Below are positions 1 to 9,151 of a stretch of 34,750 nucleotides of DNA, piece by piece. The notes beneath the pieces were generated by a model, which was given only the letters and a program-made list of their open reading frames with translations, was not told the DNA's origin and ran no database searches. The DNA is taken from positions 19,770,120 through 19,804,869 of the forward strand of contig NC_049983.1 of the NCBI RefSeq assembly GCF_000003815.2, read 5' to 3'. This DNA is from Branchiostoma floridae. Its lineage: Eukaryota; Chordata; Leptocardii; Amphioxiformes; Branchiostomatidae. The position numbers were made by a program, and so were the translations under genes. Each line of letters opens with the position of its first letter. Position 1 is the stretch's first letter.

Positions 1-1800
1 GCTATGAAGGACACGAACGATGCTTTCCAGTCAAATGATGTCCATTACAGATCAGTAACGGACCGTCCCTTCATTTATCGATTTTGACGACACTTATCAT
101 CATTAGCGCATTTGGTAAGATGCTGTTGCAGTACATCACATCATCATGGAAAAAAGAAGAAGTCACTCAGGCCGCAAAAGGCCACGCCCACCGCTCGCTC
201 AATTTTCATGTGAATTTACATGATAATTTATAACTGTCACGTGGTGTCAAGTTTCCATAGCTGCCTGCCACAACTGTCACATGATAAACAAATATTTCGG
301 GGCACAACAAATCAACAACGGGACGGCATCGAGGAGAGTTTGGGTGACGTTGGGTTATTCCAGGACCTTTCACCCCCAGTGGGCAAGAATAAGAAGGTTG
401 ACAGCGAGTGTCAGACGCGTACTGGGCGGCGAAACGGGGCGACGCAGCCGAGCAAGCTTCGCACGAGGGGCCCCTGTGAGTTCACGACCCTTCTTTTCGC
501 ATGTTTACACACTACACCGCTCCTCTTTCCCCCTTTCCCGCACTGTGTCACCCGATTTTGATATATTTCTCTCTTCAGGATACTAACAGTAGCCACGGTG
601 ACATGTTTTAAACGGCTTAAAACGATCAGGATTGAAGAAAACGCGGCGATTTTTCGCATTACGCAATTGGTGTAGGGAGAGCTGTAACGCTGGTGCGTTC
701 ATGTTTTCGTCCGACCTCGTATCCGCATTCCCGGCTTTGTGGCGCAGTTGTAAAAGCGCCGAGCGATCAGGTAGCACCGTACCAAGCACCGAGCCCTCTC
801 CCGTGCCTCAAATAACATACTTAACACTCTAAAAATATCCGATCCATGCTGGGAATAGGAAAAGTTGTCAAAAATAGGAAATTACTAAATCCAAGGGATC
901 ATAGAAACGCTGCGTCCGCGTAGCGATTTGTTATGGGGTCGCGCTGGGGGCCCTTTTGCGTCCTTTTTATTTTGCTACGTAGGAGGTAACCGTTGCGTAG
1001 GTAGGTGTGGAAAAACGATCTTTTCTGGTTCAGAAACAGGTTGTCATCGATTATTTCATGTACGACAACGCGGCAAACATATCAATATAGCCAGGTTATG
1101 TCTTATTTTAGACATTCCAAGTTCGGCAATCGTGAAATTAAACGCTAAAACGTGGATTTCTCTGGAAGATTCCCTCGGTGTACGTCGATTTCAACAACAT
1201 ATCAATGTACGCACTTTCACTTCACAATATTATGTAACCCACAAAGCAAAACAATGGGCGTAAACATTCACAAATGACGGTGTTATTGTTGCCAAATGTT
1301 TTGTGTGAGAGAAAGATTTAGTTTGTCGATGCCGCAGTACATTGGGGCCCATGAGGGCTTGGTTGGACTGATTTGTTATTCCAATAGCAGGGCCCGTTAC
1401 CGAATAAATATCATTTTCCAACAGGAGGATTTTTCTGGTTTCGTGTGGCGCAGTAACCGTTCGCTCGGTCGATGACGCAATGCTGACAAGCCAAAACAAG
1501 TCCTCGTGGTGGCTTCTTCTAGGCTTCTTCGTAAACCAGGGTCAAAGATAACAAAAAACGACGGAAATCGTCTCTTCCAAAAGGTAGGACTTTTCCGGAG
1601 ATGGTCTTCATGTTGCGTTGTTTTCTTGTACAATACGGAAGGGGAGAATTGTGGTGATGTTTTTGTATCGGAGGTCGATAGCAAGTTGGGTGTTCAGGGG
1701 GCGTTCAAATGTGGCAAAATTTACACAATTGGGAAGATATTAGCTTGATAATGACTCTGTTACCAATTATGTAATCCCAAAGGGGAGGGGCAATTTGTTT
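1..1800. other. CpG-richer block with possible noncoding exons
   Basis: Bases 400-1050 carry many more CG dinucleotides than the rest of the window. A plausible short intron runs from the donor CCCCT/GTGAGTT (476) to the pyrimidine-rich acceptor TTTCTCTCTTCAG ending at 578. The downstream exon could end at GATCAG/GTAGCA (770). No long frame with protein-like composition is present, so these would be untranslated exons of the coiled-coil gene or part of a neighbouring gene to the left. From 1050 to 1800 I see only chance ORFs. Confidence 0.2.
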
Positions 1801-3332
1801 GGGGGGCGGTAACGATTGGTTAGAATGGATATGCGATCAACAATATTGTCTCAATACTGTACCTCACTGTTTACATGACAAAACACCATACAATACTCGC
1901 AAACGCTTCTCTTTCTTTGATGATTGTCTTTTTGATAGGAAAAACAATCAGCTTATCGTTGTTTTTGCTGTATGGGTAGTGATATAGGGAGCCATTGGCT
2001 TGTTGCCAAAAAGCGCTGCATTGTGAAGGAAAACAGTATAGAGGGTAATACTGCTGCGCAATCTTTGAAGGTCCCAAGGGCATATGCACATCAATACTAG
2101 TATATGTACTCTAGCCAGAGCAGTTACACTAAATTGACGTTTAAGCAAAAGTGTTGGCTATAAGAGAAAAACAGAATGATATTGCTACTAAGGCCAAACA
2201 ATTCCTTTCTTTAGATTCATATGTTTTCAAAATTTGATGTGTACTATTAATATATTTTGCTTGTTATATCAGAGAGAACGTATTTTGATGAATGACGTTA
2301 GAATAGGTTATACCTAGGTCATATCTGAATAACATTTCCGTAATAGTCGTAAATCTATCCCAGTGGCCTTGAGGTCAGTGCCATAAATGATCCAAAACTA
2401 TATTTGTTCGCAAGATCGATGATCCAATAATTTATACCATAAGGATGATTTAAGTTCAATGTTATAGCTTTTAAGTGTGACTGTATAAGCTTAGAATAAC
2501 AACATATTACTAAAGATAAATGGGATTAATAAAGTCAAGATGATGCTATAAATATCATATACCTGTAAATTGCTGGTAAATTTCTCCCAAACAGAATATT
2601 ACTTATTGCTTCATTTCTAAATTGCTATTGATGTCCTGTTAGTGTTAAAAGGATGAGCAGCATAGTCTCACATAAATTTTGTATCTGCTGTGTTCCATGC
2701 TTTGTTGACATTTGCTTTGTTAGCAACTGTTAGACAGATAACATGCAAAATGGAATACTTGGAATGAACACAATATTAGTTCCATTACTTAAAAGGAAAT
2801 TACTCTAAAATATAGCTGTGTCAGTTAGAATATATCAAAATGTTTATTGTAGTCACTGCCATCCACTAACAAATAGCTTGACATGTGAACATATCTGAAA
2901 ATACAACTGTACAACAATACCATAACTTTATGCAAGAAATCCAGTGACAGGAAGGTACTTTGTGTGAATTCTAAGAAAATTTAGTCAGTATCGACTATTT
3001 CTTTGACATTGCATGAAGACATTACATGACTGAAACTTTTGTATGGTTCAGATGCAGGGGATAGACCAAACCACTTGAATAAAAAATAAAGTTACAAAAA
3101 CTAGAGAAAATCTCTTATTTCCAAGACTGTAATGTTCTATTTTAAATGACAGCAAGAGATACTTTCAAATGGGTGCTCTATGAATGTGCTTTGTAACTGT
3201 TATACAAGGAGAAAAAGTGCTGAGTACCTGTTACACAAGGAAGTGACACACGTTGTAAGCTGAGCTATCTTACTTACATAACTGTGTCCATTTCCCAAGT
3301 ATAGTGTGAATCCTATCACAGAGGCCTGGAGC
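1801..3332. other. AT-rich sequence without recognisable features
   Basis: There are stops in all frames, no strong paired splice sites, and no inverted-repeat element that I could find. Confidence 0.6.
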
Positions 3333-3518
3333 TACTGTAAATGCATTTAAGTTCCCGGGAATTTCCTTGCGCGGTAGCGGGAAAATGGAGTGTTCATGGT
3401 GGTTTTAGTTTGCGGTAGCGCCATAGACTGCAGTCTAAAATGGAAAAATGTCCGCGGTGGTTTTAAGTTCACGGTGAAGTGGCCAGCGAAAACCGCGAAC
3501 ATTTCTGCATTGACAGTA
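3333..3518. mobile_element. 186-bp MITE with TA target duplication
   Basis: The left end is TACTGTAAATGCATTTAAG. The right end, read on the other strand, is TACTGTCAATGCAGAAATG, so the ends form an imperfect inverted repeat of about 25 bp that runs on into CGCGG. TA at both edges fits the target duplication of Tc1/mariner-like insertion. The interior has repeated GCGGTAGCG and GGTGGTTTTA motifs and a perfect 14-bp palindrome TAGACTGCAGTCTA (3424-3437). Short ORFs on both strands here are by-products of the element. I recall very similar repeats from amphioxus, but this was not checked by search. Confidence 0.75.
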
Positions 3519-3852
3519 TCTATCTCCTTCAGAACTTCGATGGAAGTGCCCACCGTAAGTCAAACATCCTAGCGGATTTTTGTACACTTCAAGTGTTAAC
3601 TCTACTATGAATATCTTGTAATGTTTACATGCCAAAAAGAATTCTTCATTGTGAAAGTTTTCGTTTTTTCCCCCAAATGGATTAGGTAGCTAAATTTGAT
3701 AAATGTTGGAGTCGCAAAAATCAATAACAATATTACTTACTTAAAGGGCAAGATATTTTTTTTTCAAAGACTGATATTTACATTGAACAGATCTGGAAAA
3801 TTTTTGAGTAGAAAATGTGAAAAAAGCATGCTACAGTACTACATTATATAAC
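3519..3852. other. AT-rich spacer between two elements
   Basis: Nothing recognisable is present apart from A- and T-runs. Confidence 0.6.
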
Positions 3853-4934
3853 GTAACGGGGGCCGCCCTAAGACGGTCCCCGTCGTAAGACGGTACGGAT
3901 TTTTTGCTGATCTTATTATCCACAAGTACACCGTGTTTGTTGCCACTGACTATGCTGATTACGTACAAAATAAACCAAGTCCATGCACACAACTTTAATT
4001 TGCATTCCAAGTATACTTTAGCATATTTACTTCATGTTTTTTAAGAGCAGAATTCTAACAGTAATGTTGACAGTGCTGAATCACTGCGGTCACCGGCCTC
4101 TGCGTATTGGCGGCTCGTGTCGCTAACTATACGAACTCATCCAAGCAGTCACACAACTGCCATGATACACATAAAGAAAGCTCCATAAAACACTATGAAT
4201 ATGGGTCTTCAAATGTTTGTTGAGTAGAAAAGCAACCAAAAGGAAGCGACATAAACATTGTCACCATTGTACTCCCAAGGGAGTGTGGCCGTGAAGGTGG
4301 CAGACTAGAGAACGCTCCAAAGATTTATTTGACTGTAACAAATGATTCGTGCTGTCTATGAAAATAAGACTTGACAGAGAGATGTAGATGATATTTTCAT
4401 ATAATCAGACAGAGTTTTGTTGATGTTGGCGGTGTCGTTTTTTCGTAATAGTTTTTTTTAGTCGGACATTCACAATCAGTGCATTCAGCCCATTGCCCGT
4501 AAAACATTATCTTGATTGTTCTAGGTACAGCCTTCCTCATTTGAGACAAGAAGTACATACAGTCACGATTTTACTGTCAAAAGAAAGCTAAAATATCATA
4601 CTATTAATTTTTTTCTGTGTACTTAGATTTACCACTAACTTCTGAGGAGAGCAAAATATTAAAAAAAAGCGTACCGAGTTAGGCACACTGTCCAGCGTAG
4701 CACAAAATTGGAAGGTTACATACACGAAATTGTCTCAAAGTGTTTGCCGCTTGTAACACGCAGCGCGAAAGGTTCATGAACCACATGAATGCATTTGTTA
4801 TTCAAGTATGTTGTTCAAATCTATGAGTAAAAAATTCAGTCATCAATATTTGACCACTCTCAGGCAACTAGCGATGGAGCGCCATGAGTTTGAGCGCAAG
4901 AAAAAGCGTACCGTGTTGAGGCACCTCCCGTTAC
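3853..4934. mobile_element. About 1.1-kb non-autonomous DNA transposon-like element
   Basis: The left end GTAACGGGGGCCGCCCTAAG matches the reverse complement of the right end, GTAACGGGAGGTGCCTCAAC. Both then continue through ACGGTACG into a T-run. The left end carries a 17-base tandem duplication (TAAGACGGT at 3869 and again at 3886). A second copy of the right-end motif, AAAAAGCGTACCGAGTTAGG, lies internally at 4664-4683, in the same orientation as the terminal copy at 4901-4934. There is no transposase-like ORF inside. Target duplications are not clear. The element class is unknown to me. Confidence 0.55.
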
Positions 4935-5883
4935 CTATCTAGGCCAGAGCAACCTATGTTTACATGGGTGTAACTGCTAGCTTACAGAGTTCTGTAGGAA
5001 TGGGAGTTACACAAGGAATAGTGAAAATCCACAACAACCTTGAACAATTACTGGTAAAACATGTCTGGGTTTATCATAATATACAATCTCCAAATTCAGT
5101 CCATCAAAATAGCCCAATGTGGTTTAACAGAACTCACTTTTATGCTTTAATCAAAAATACATTACTCATAAATGACACAAGACTGTAGATTCAATCACAA
5201 AAATAGATACTTTATTTGCTGGCAGAAGATACTGTTTCCACACATCATAATTCCATTGCAAGGACCAGGATATCAATAACTATTGTTTAGAATATGCACA
5301 GTGGTGTTCACATATCTGATATACAGTGTATTATCTACACTGACCTGAATAGGTGTCCTTGAATCAAGGTGTACATCAATCACTGCAGAAGCATGTTCTC
5401 CCTTAGGACCAGATATTACATGGAAAAAATGTAATGCTGTATAATACAATATAGTGTACAAAATTAATGTTACATATTCACGTTTACCGTATTACATTGA
5501 TTATTTGAAAACGCAAAGAAGAACAGTGGTCCATGTTGCATGAATAGAAAATATACTTAATGTTGGTTTCATGATTTCAAAAAATCCGTCATAGTGTGCT
5601 ACATGCATATGGTACAGTGATAAATTATGTCCATTGAAAAATGACAGGTTTTATTACAAAGGTTATTGAGAGTTGTCAAAACTCTCATAGACAGACCACA
5701 AGGCTTGTGGAAAAATGTGAGGAAAATCTTCTTTCTGCTTGTGTTTTTTTTCTTCTAGTGTTGTTCATCTCAAAACTGACTGTGATACCGTAATATAGGG
5801 TCAAAAAGAGATAAAACATAAAGCTGTTAGCAATAAATATCCTGGAATGAAAGAACTGTCCTTTTCTTTCCACATCTAAAGTA
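4935..5883. other. AT-rich sequence without recognisable features
   Basis: Only ORFs of 75 codons or fewer with no protein-like composition are present (for example 4964-5188 and the minus-strand 5273-5461). Confidence 0.6.
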
Positions 5884-5927
5884 AGGGACTGTACGATATT
5901 TATCAGGGGGGGAGGGCTGGTGCGTTA

Positions 5928-6019
5928 GGGGGGGAGGGCCATGTTAATTTTTTTTGAGGTGGGTGGAGGGCCATGTTAATTTTTTTTAGATAGGGGGAGG
6001 GCCATGTTAATTTTTTTGA
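5928..6019 (+). repeat. Left array of three GGGGGAGGGCCATGTTAATTT units
   Basis: Three units of about 32 bases lie just inside the left inverted end of the 5884-7467 element. Each is a G-run with AGGGCCATGTTAA followed by seven or eight T. The matching units at 7318-7415 have the same strand orientation, so they are not part of the inverted repeat. Confidence 0.75.
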
Positions 6020-6114
6020 AAGAATTGTTTATACTCTTTTTGTTTTGATATCTTGACATGGCCCTAAAACTGTTAAAATAAGCCTTCTGAATAGCCTAAA
6101 ATGCAAGAGCTTCT

Positions 6115-6131
6115 GGGGGGCTTTGCCCCCC
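6115..6131. repeat. GC hairpin inside the 1.6-kb element
   Basis: GGGGGGC, loop TTT, GCCCCCC: a perfect 7-bp stem with a three-base loop, followed by a further C-run. Confidence 0.7.
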
Positions 6132-7182
6132 TAGGCCCCCCAAAGTGGCGCTGCCCTGGACCAGAGTTCCCACCAGGCATACGTCATTCCGTCTACAGAC
6201 TTATTTTTTTTCTGGAAAGACGCACTCGGCTCGGCTGAGTTTCCCAAAATATTTAAGTTACAAAAGCGGTGCACGGTAAATATGTGAAGAATCCAAAACT
6301 ATACACTTTATTTTTTATTTAAAACATTTCTTTTGTTTCAAAAAGACAAAATTTGTGGCAGAAAAAGGGGCCGCAATATTGTTGTCAAGTGTCGATCGAG
6401 TCGGCTGTGCACTGGCATTGGCGTCCGTAGCACATGGCGCGGCACGCCCCCCTCCCCAGACGGACTGTCGATCGCAGCGCCCAACACGTCTTTTCTGGCT
6501 ACTCCTTCAAGACTACACCGGCACTGATCACTGCCAAAGATGCAGCAGATCGCCCTCCTTCGTATAATGTATAACGTTCTTGGTCTACTCTACTCTATGT
6601 AAAAAGAAATCCAGCGGTGAGCCAAAGATTTCACGCCGAAAACGGGGTTAGCTGAGGTCGCACGAAACAAACGCACGCTCGTTGAAAATAACGTCGCGGC
6701 CTTGTAAAACCCGACCGATTCGATAAATGATAAATTTGAGTAAAATCATCGGGCAAAATAGAAAAAAAAACACAAGTTGTGATGGCGCCGTTTATTCTAT
6801 CCTCTGGAAAAAGTACTAGCATTTGATGCGGGAGGGCGCAACATCGATCGCACGAGGTAGGCATTCTTTTAATATTCAATGCCGGAAAAAAATTGGCAGG
6901 ATTTTTCCATGGGCTGACGAACTCACTGGCTAGAGCCCTGTTTGGAAGCATCAAAACCCCAAAATTTTCATATAGACATGACTGGACAAATAATATCCGG
7001 GCCAGATCACGGACTGCTGATTCCCCGAGCTTATAGTTATAACGTATTTTTGGGGAGAGGGCGGACGTCGATTACTGAAAAACGGGAGTAAAAAAGGCAA
7101 CCGGCATCCAATCTCAAGGGCATAATTTTCCTCTCAAGTTGCAGGAAATTCTGTTTTAGAGGGTTTGAAAATCCAAATTTTC

Positions 7183-7202
7183 CCGGGGGAGCATGCCCCC
7201 GG
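7183..7202. repeat. Second GC hairpin inside the 1.6-kb element
   Basis: CCGGGGG, loop AGCATG, CCCCCGG: a perfect 7-bp stem with a self-complementary-rich loop. Its arrangement resembles the hairpin at 6115, with C-rich sequence following in each case. Confidence 0.7.
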
Positions 7203-7317
7203 ACCCCTGCCCCGACGTTGTGAAAAAATCCTGGCGCGAACACTGGCGCCCTTGTGCCCTGACGTCTATATTAAGACTATTTTATCGTTTGTTTTTCTAC
7301 CTGTTTAATGATGCCTG

Positions 7318-7415
7318 TCGGGGGGAGGGTCATGTTGATTTTTTTTAGGTGGAGGGGGAGGGTCACGTTAAATTTTTTTGAGATGGGGGGGAGGGCCATC
7401 AAAAAATTTTTTGAT
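7318..7415 (+). repeat. Right array of three G-rich/T-rich units ending in a perfect palindrome
   Basis: Three diverged units (AGGGTCATGTTGATT, AGGGTCACGTTAAATT, AGGGCCATC) have the same orientation as the left array. The last unit runs into ATCAAAAAATTTTTTGAT, a perfect 18-bp palindrome at 7398-7415. Confidence 0.7.
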
Positions 7416-7467
7416 CCGACTTCCAATGCACCAGCCCTAGCCCCCCGATAAATATCGTACGGTCCCT

Positions 7468-8491
7468 AAGCCAATAACATGCCTTTTCATCATATAAGAA
7501 ATGTGCTTATTAAGGTAGAACTGAGCATGGTGTACCCATGTTGCATCATCTTACGACATATTATCTAGAACTTTGAAACATGTCAAGTGCCATGATAAAA
7601 TCTACTGCTTACCCTCCATCATAACAGCATATACTGTAAACAGTGAACATTTTGTGGCAGTTGTATATTTGTTGTGATCTATTATGACTCCCTTCTACCA
7701 CTACTGCACTACAAAATTGTTTCAACTGCAAATATATACATTTAAACACAGTTAAGCCTCATTTCGCCTCCTACCAAGAAATAAATTCACTGCAAAACCA
7801 ATTGAACGGTTTACACTACCCTATTTTGTGAGTGTGAGAACCATCCCCCTGACCAACCTACAGGTTGTAGTGAGGTTATTTGGAATGACGTACGTCCTGT
7901 ATAATCTGTTTTCGTGGATTGTGAGAATGAATGGCCACACCCACTATGTGTAAACAAACACTGGTAGAACCTGTATGATCACATACTGGTGATCTCTACA
8001 TCTATAGAGAACCACATGGCATGGATAATTCGCATGTTATCCAGGAGCTTTGAAGTGAGGACGGCCGTGCTACAATTGGAGATGTATCCTAAAATAAATT
8101 TTAACAGATGATCTAAAAACATTCAGTCCTTAATAACTAGTGGTTACTCTCTTTCTCTCTCTCCCTCTAGATATATATAATATATATGGAAAATCATACT
8201 CTATTATATTGGTTTTTTTATGCTTTGTAAAAAAAAAGTAACATGAAGCTACAGCACTGACATAATTTTATGAGTGACATAAGTGCAAGCTTTTAATAAA
8301 AAAATACCTTTGAGTCAGCTACCTGTGAAATGCAGCTTTTGTGTTTGAAGACACTTTGTATGTTACATGGTTAGTGCCATGTTACAGTTGTGAAAAATAT
8401 CGTAGTTGTTAGATAGTCTCTGTAGATATGTTGTAGTAACAATGTTAAATATACCATTACAACAGCGTTACATGAAATATCGTTAAGCTGT
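7468..8491. other. AT-rich sequence with one simple repeat
   Basis: No gene is visible. A short hairpin CAACCT-AC-AGGTTG lies near 7855-7868, and a pyrimidine/AT simple repeat lies at 8145-8187. Confidence 0.55.
8145..8187 (+). repeat. CT-rich tract followed by AT dinucleotide repeat
   Basis: A run of TCTC-type pyrimidines ends in CTAG and is followed directly by an interrupted (AT) repeat. It resembles a splice acceptor but has no exon behind it. Confidence 0.7.
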
Positions 8492-8716
8492 ATGGCTCCA
8501 CGCAGGTTGATGTGTACACTGCTTCTCACACTGCTGAACTTTGACCTCCTTTTCATCGCTGCGCACACGCCCTTCCATTCACCTGCAGCACAACAAAAAC
8601 AAGAGTGCGTGACACTTAAGTCCATGGCAACCCCATCGCTGACAACGGGGAGGGGCCTCTTGGCGACACCACTCGGAAACGCAAATGCCCATTCACCTGG
8701 GGTGCGCAGGGGGTAA
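8492..8716 (+). other. Doubtful small ORF with signal-peptide-like start
   Basis: A 74-codon ATG-initiated frame begins MAPRRLMCTLLLTLL and continues with a hydrophobic stretch to about residue 24, resembling a signal peptide. The rest is Pro/Thr/Ala-rich with no conserved domain that I recognise. The segment is GC- and CpG-richer than its flanks. A 135-codon open frame on the minus strand (8371-8778) covers the same bases, so open frames here may simply reflect composition. It could be a first exon, an upstream regulatory block or chance. Confidence 0.15.
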
Positions 8717-8782
8717 TCTGAGAGCCGGTCAACAACACCAGGACTTGTTGACATAGTTTTTGACCCACCGGGGTGCATGTAA

Positions 8783-8792
8783 ATGACTCAGC
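8783..8792 (+). promoter_or_regulatory. AP-1/NRF2-type site ATGACTCAGC
   Basis: The ten bases match the antioxidant response element pattern RTGACNNNGC and contain a full AP-1 core TGACTCA. The site lies about 220-360 bases upstream of the candidate promoter and first exon. Function is inferred from the motif and position only. Confidence 0.3.
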
Positions 8793-9010
8793 CTTGACTT
8801 AACGGTGAGAATACCAGTTACATGTGCCAGGGTGAAAATCTGGGGATACTTTAGGAGCGATCCTGTCCCGGGCAAGAAGGAAATCACAAACTGTGTCGTA
8901 GCTGTGAAAACAGGTAAACATTGCAGGAGCCATGAAAGGTCAGGTGTAATGTTGTTTGGCTAAGAGGATGTTACTACCCGCACGGAGGGGTTTCAACTTC
9001 AAGTTTTCTC

Positions 9011-9149
9011 AGCCAATTTGCTGGGGGAAATAGCAACGGCATTAGTTGTCGGGAGCTGATTGGTTAGAAATTGTTGGGATCAGGGTTGGCACGGGCAGTT
9101 GAGTACAGTTGTGGAGATAGCTCTAGCTGGTAACTGGCACAATTTCCTG
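9011..9149 (+). promoter_or_regulatory. Candidate promoter and noncoding first exon
   Basis: A CCAAT box at 9013-9017 and an inverted one (ATTGG) at 9059-9063 lie 46 bases apart, a spacing seen in NF-Y promoters. Between them is TAGCAAC (9031-9037), an RFX X-box half-site. About 90 bases downstream, CCTG followed by GTGAGTGGG (GT at 9150) is a strong splice donor. A transcript starting near 9090-9110 would make a short noncoding exon that could splice to 12471. The block is GC-richer than its surroundings. An antioxidant-response-like site (ATGACTCAGC, 8783-8792) lies about 300 bases upstream. There is no TATA box. The start site is inferred, not seen. Confidence 0.35.
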
Positions 9150-9151
9150 GT

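Larger units (their letters stand above)
5884..7467. mobile_element. About 1.6-kb DNA transposon-like element with 45-bp inverted ends and G-rich direct repeats
   Basis: The left end (5884-5929) starts AGGGACTGTACGATATTTAT. The right end (7422-7467) read in reverse starts AGGGACCGTACGATATTTAT. Similarity continues through G-runs and GGGCTGGTGCRTT, so the inverted repeat is about 45 bp. Just inside each end are three copies of a G-rich/T-rich unit (about GGGGGAGGGCCATGTTAATT plus T-run), in direct orientation at both ends. Two internal GC hairpins lie at 6115-6131 and 7183-7202. ORFs of up to 107 codons (minus strand, 6631-6954) show no transposase motif that I can identify, so the copy is probably non-autonomous. 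A target duplication is not evident. Confidence 0.75.

Noticed and set aside
6631-6954. 107-codon minus-strand ORF inside the 1.6-kb element, considered as a transposase remnant
   Set aside because: No DDE-type spacing, zinc finger or other transposase motif could be seen.
8371-8778. 135-codon ORF on the minus strand
   Set aside because: No recognisable domain, no splice or promoter context on that strand, and it overlaps an equally open + frame; likely a composition effect of the GC-richer block.
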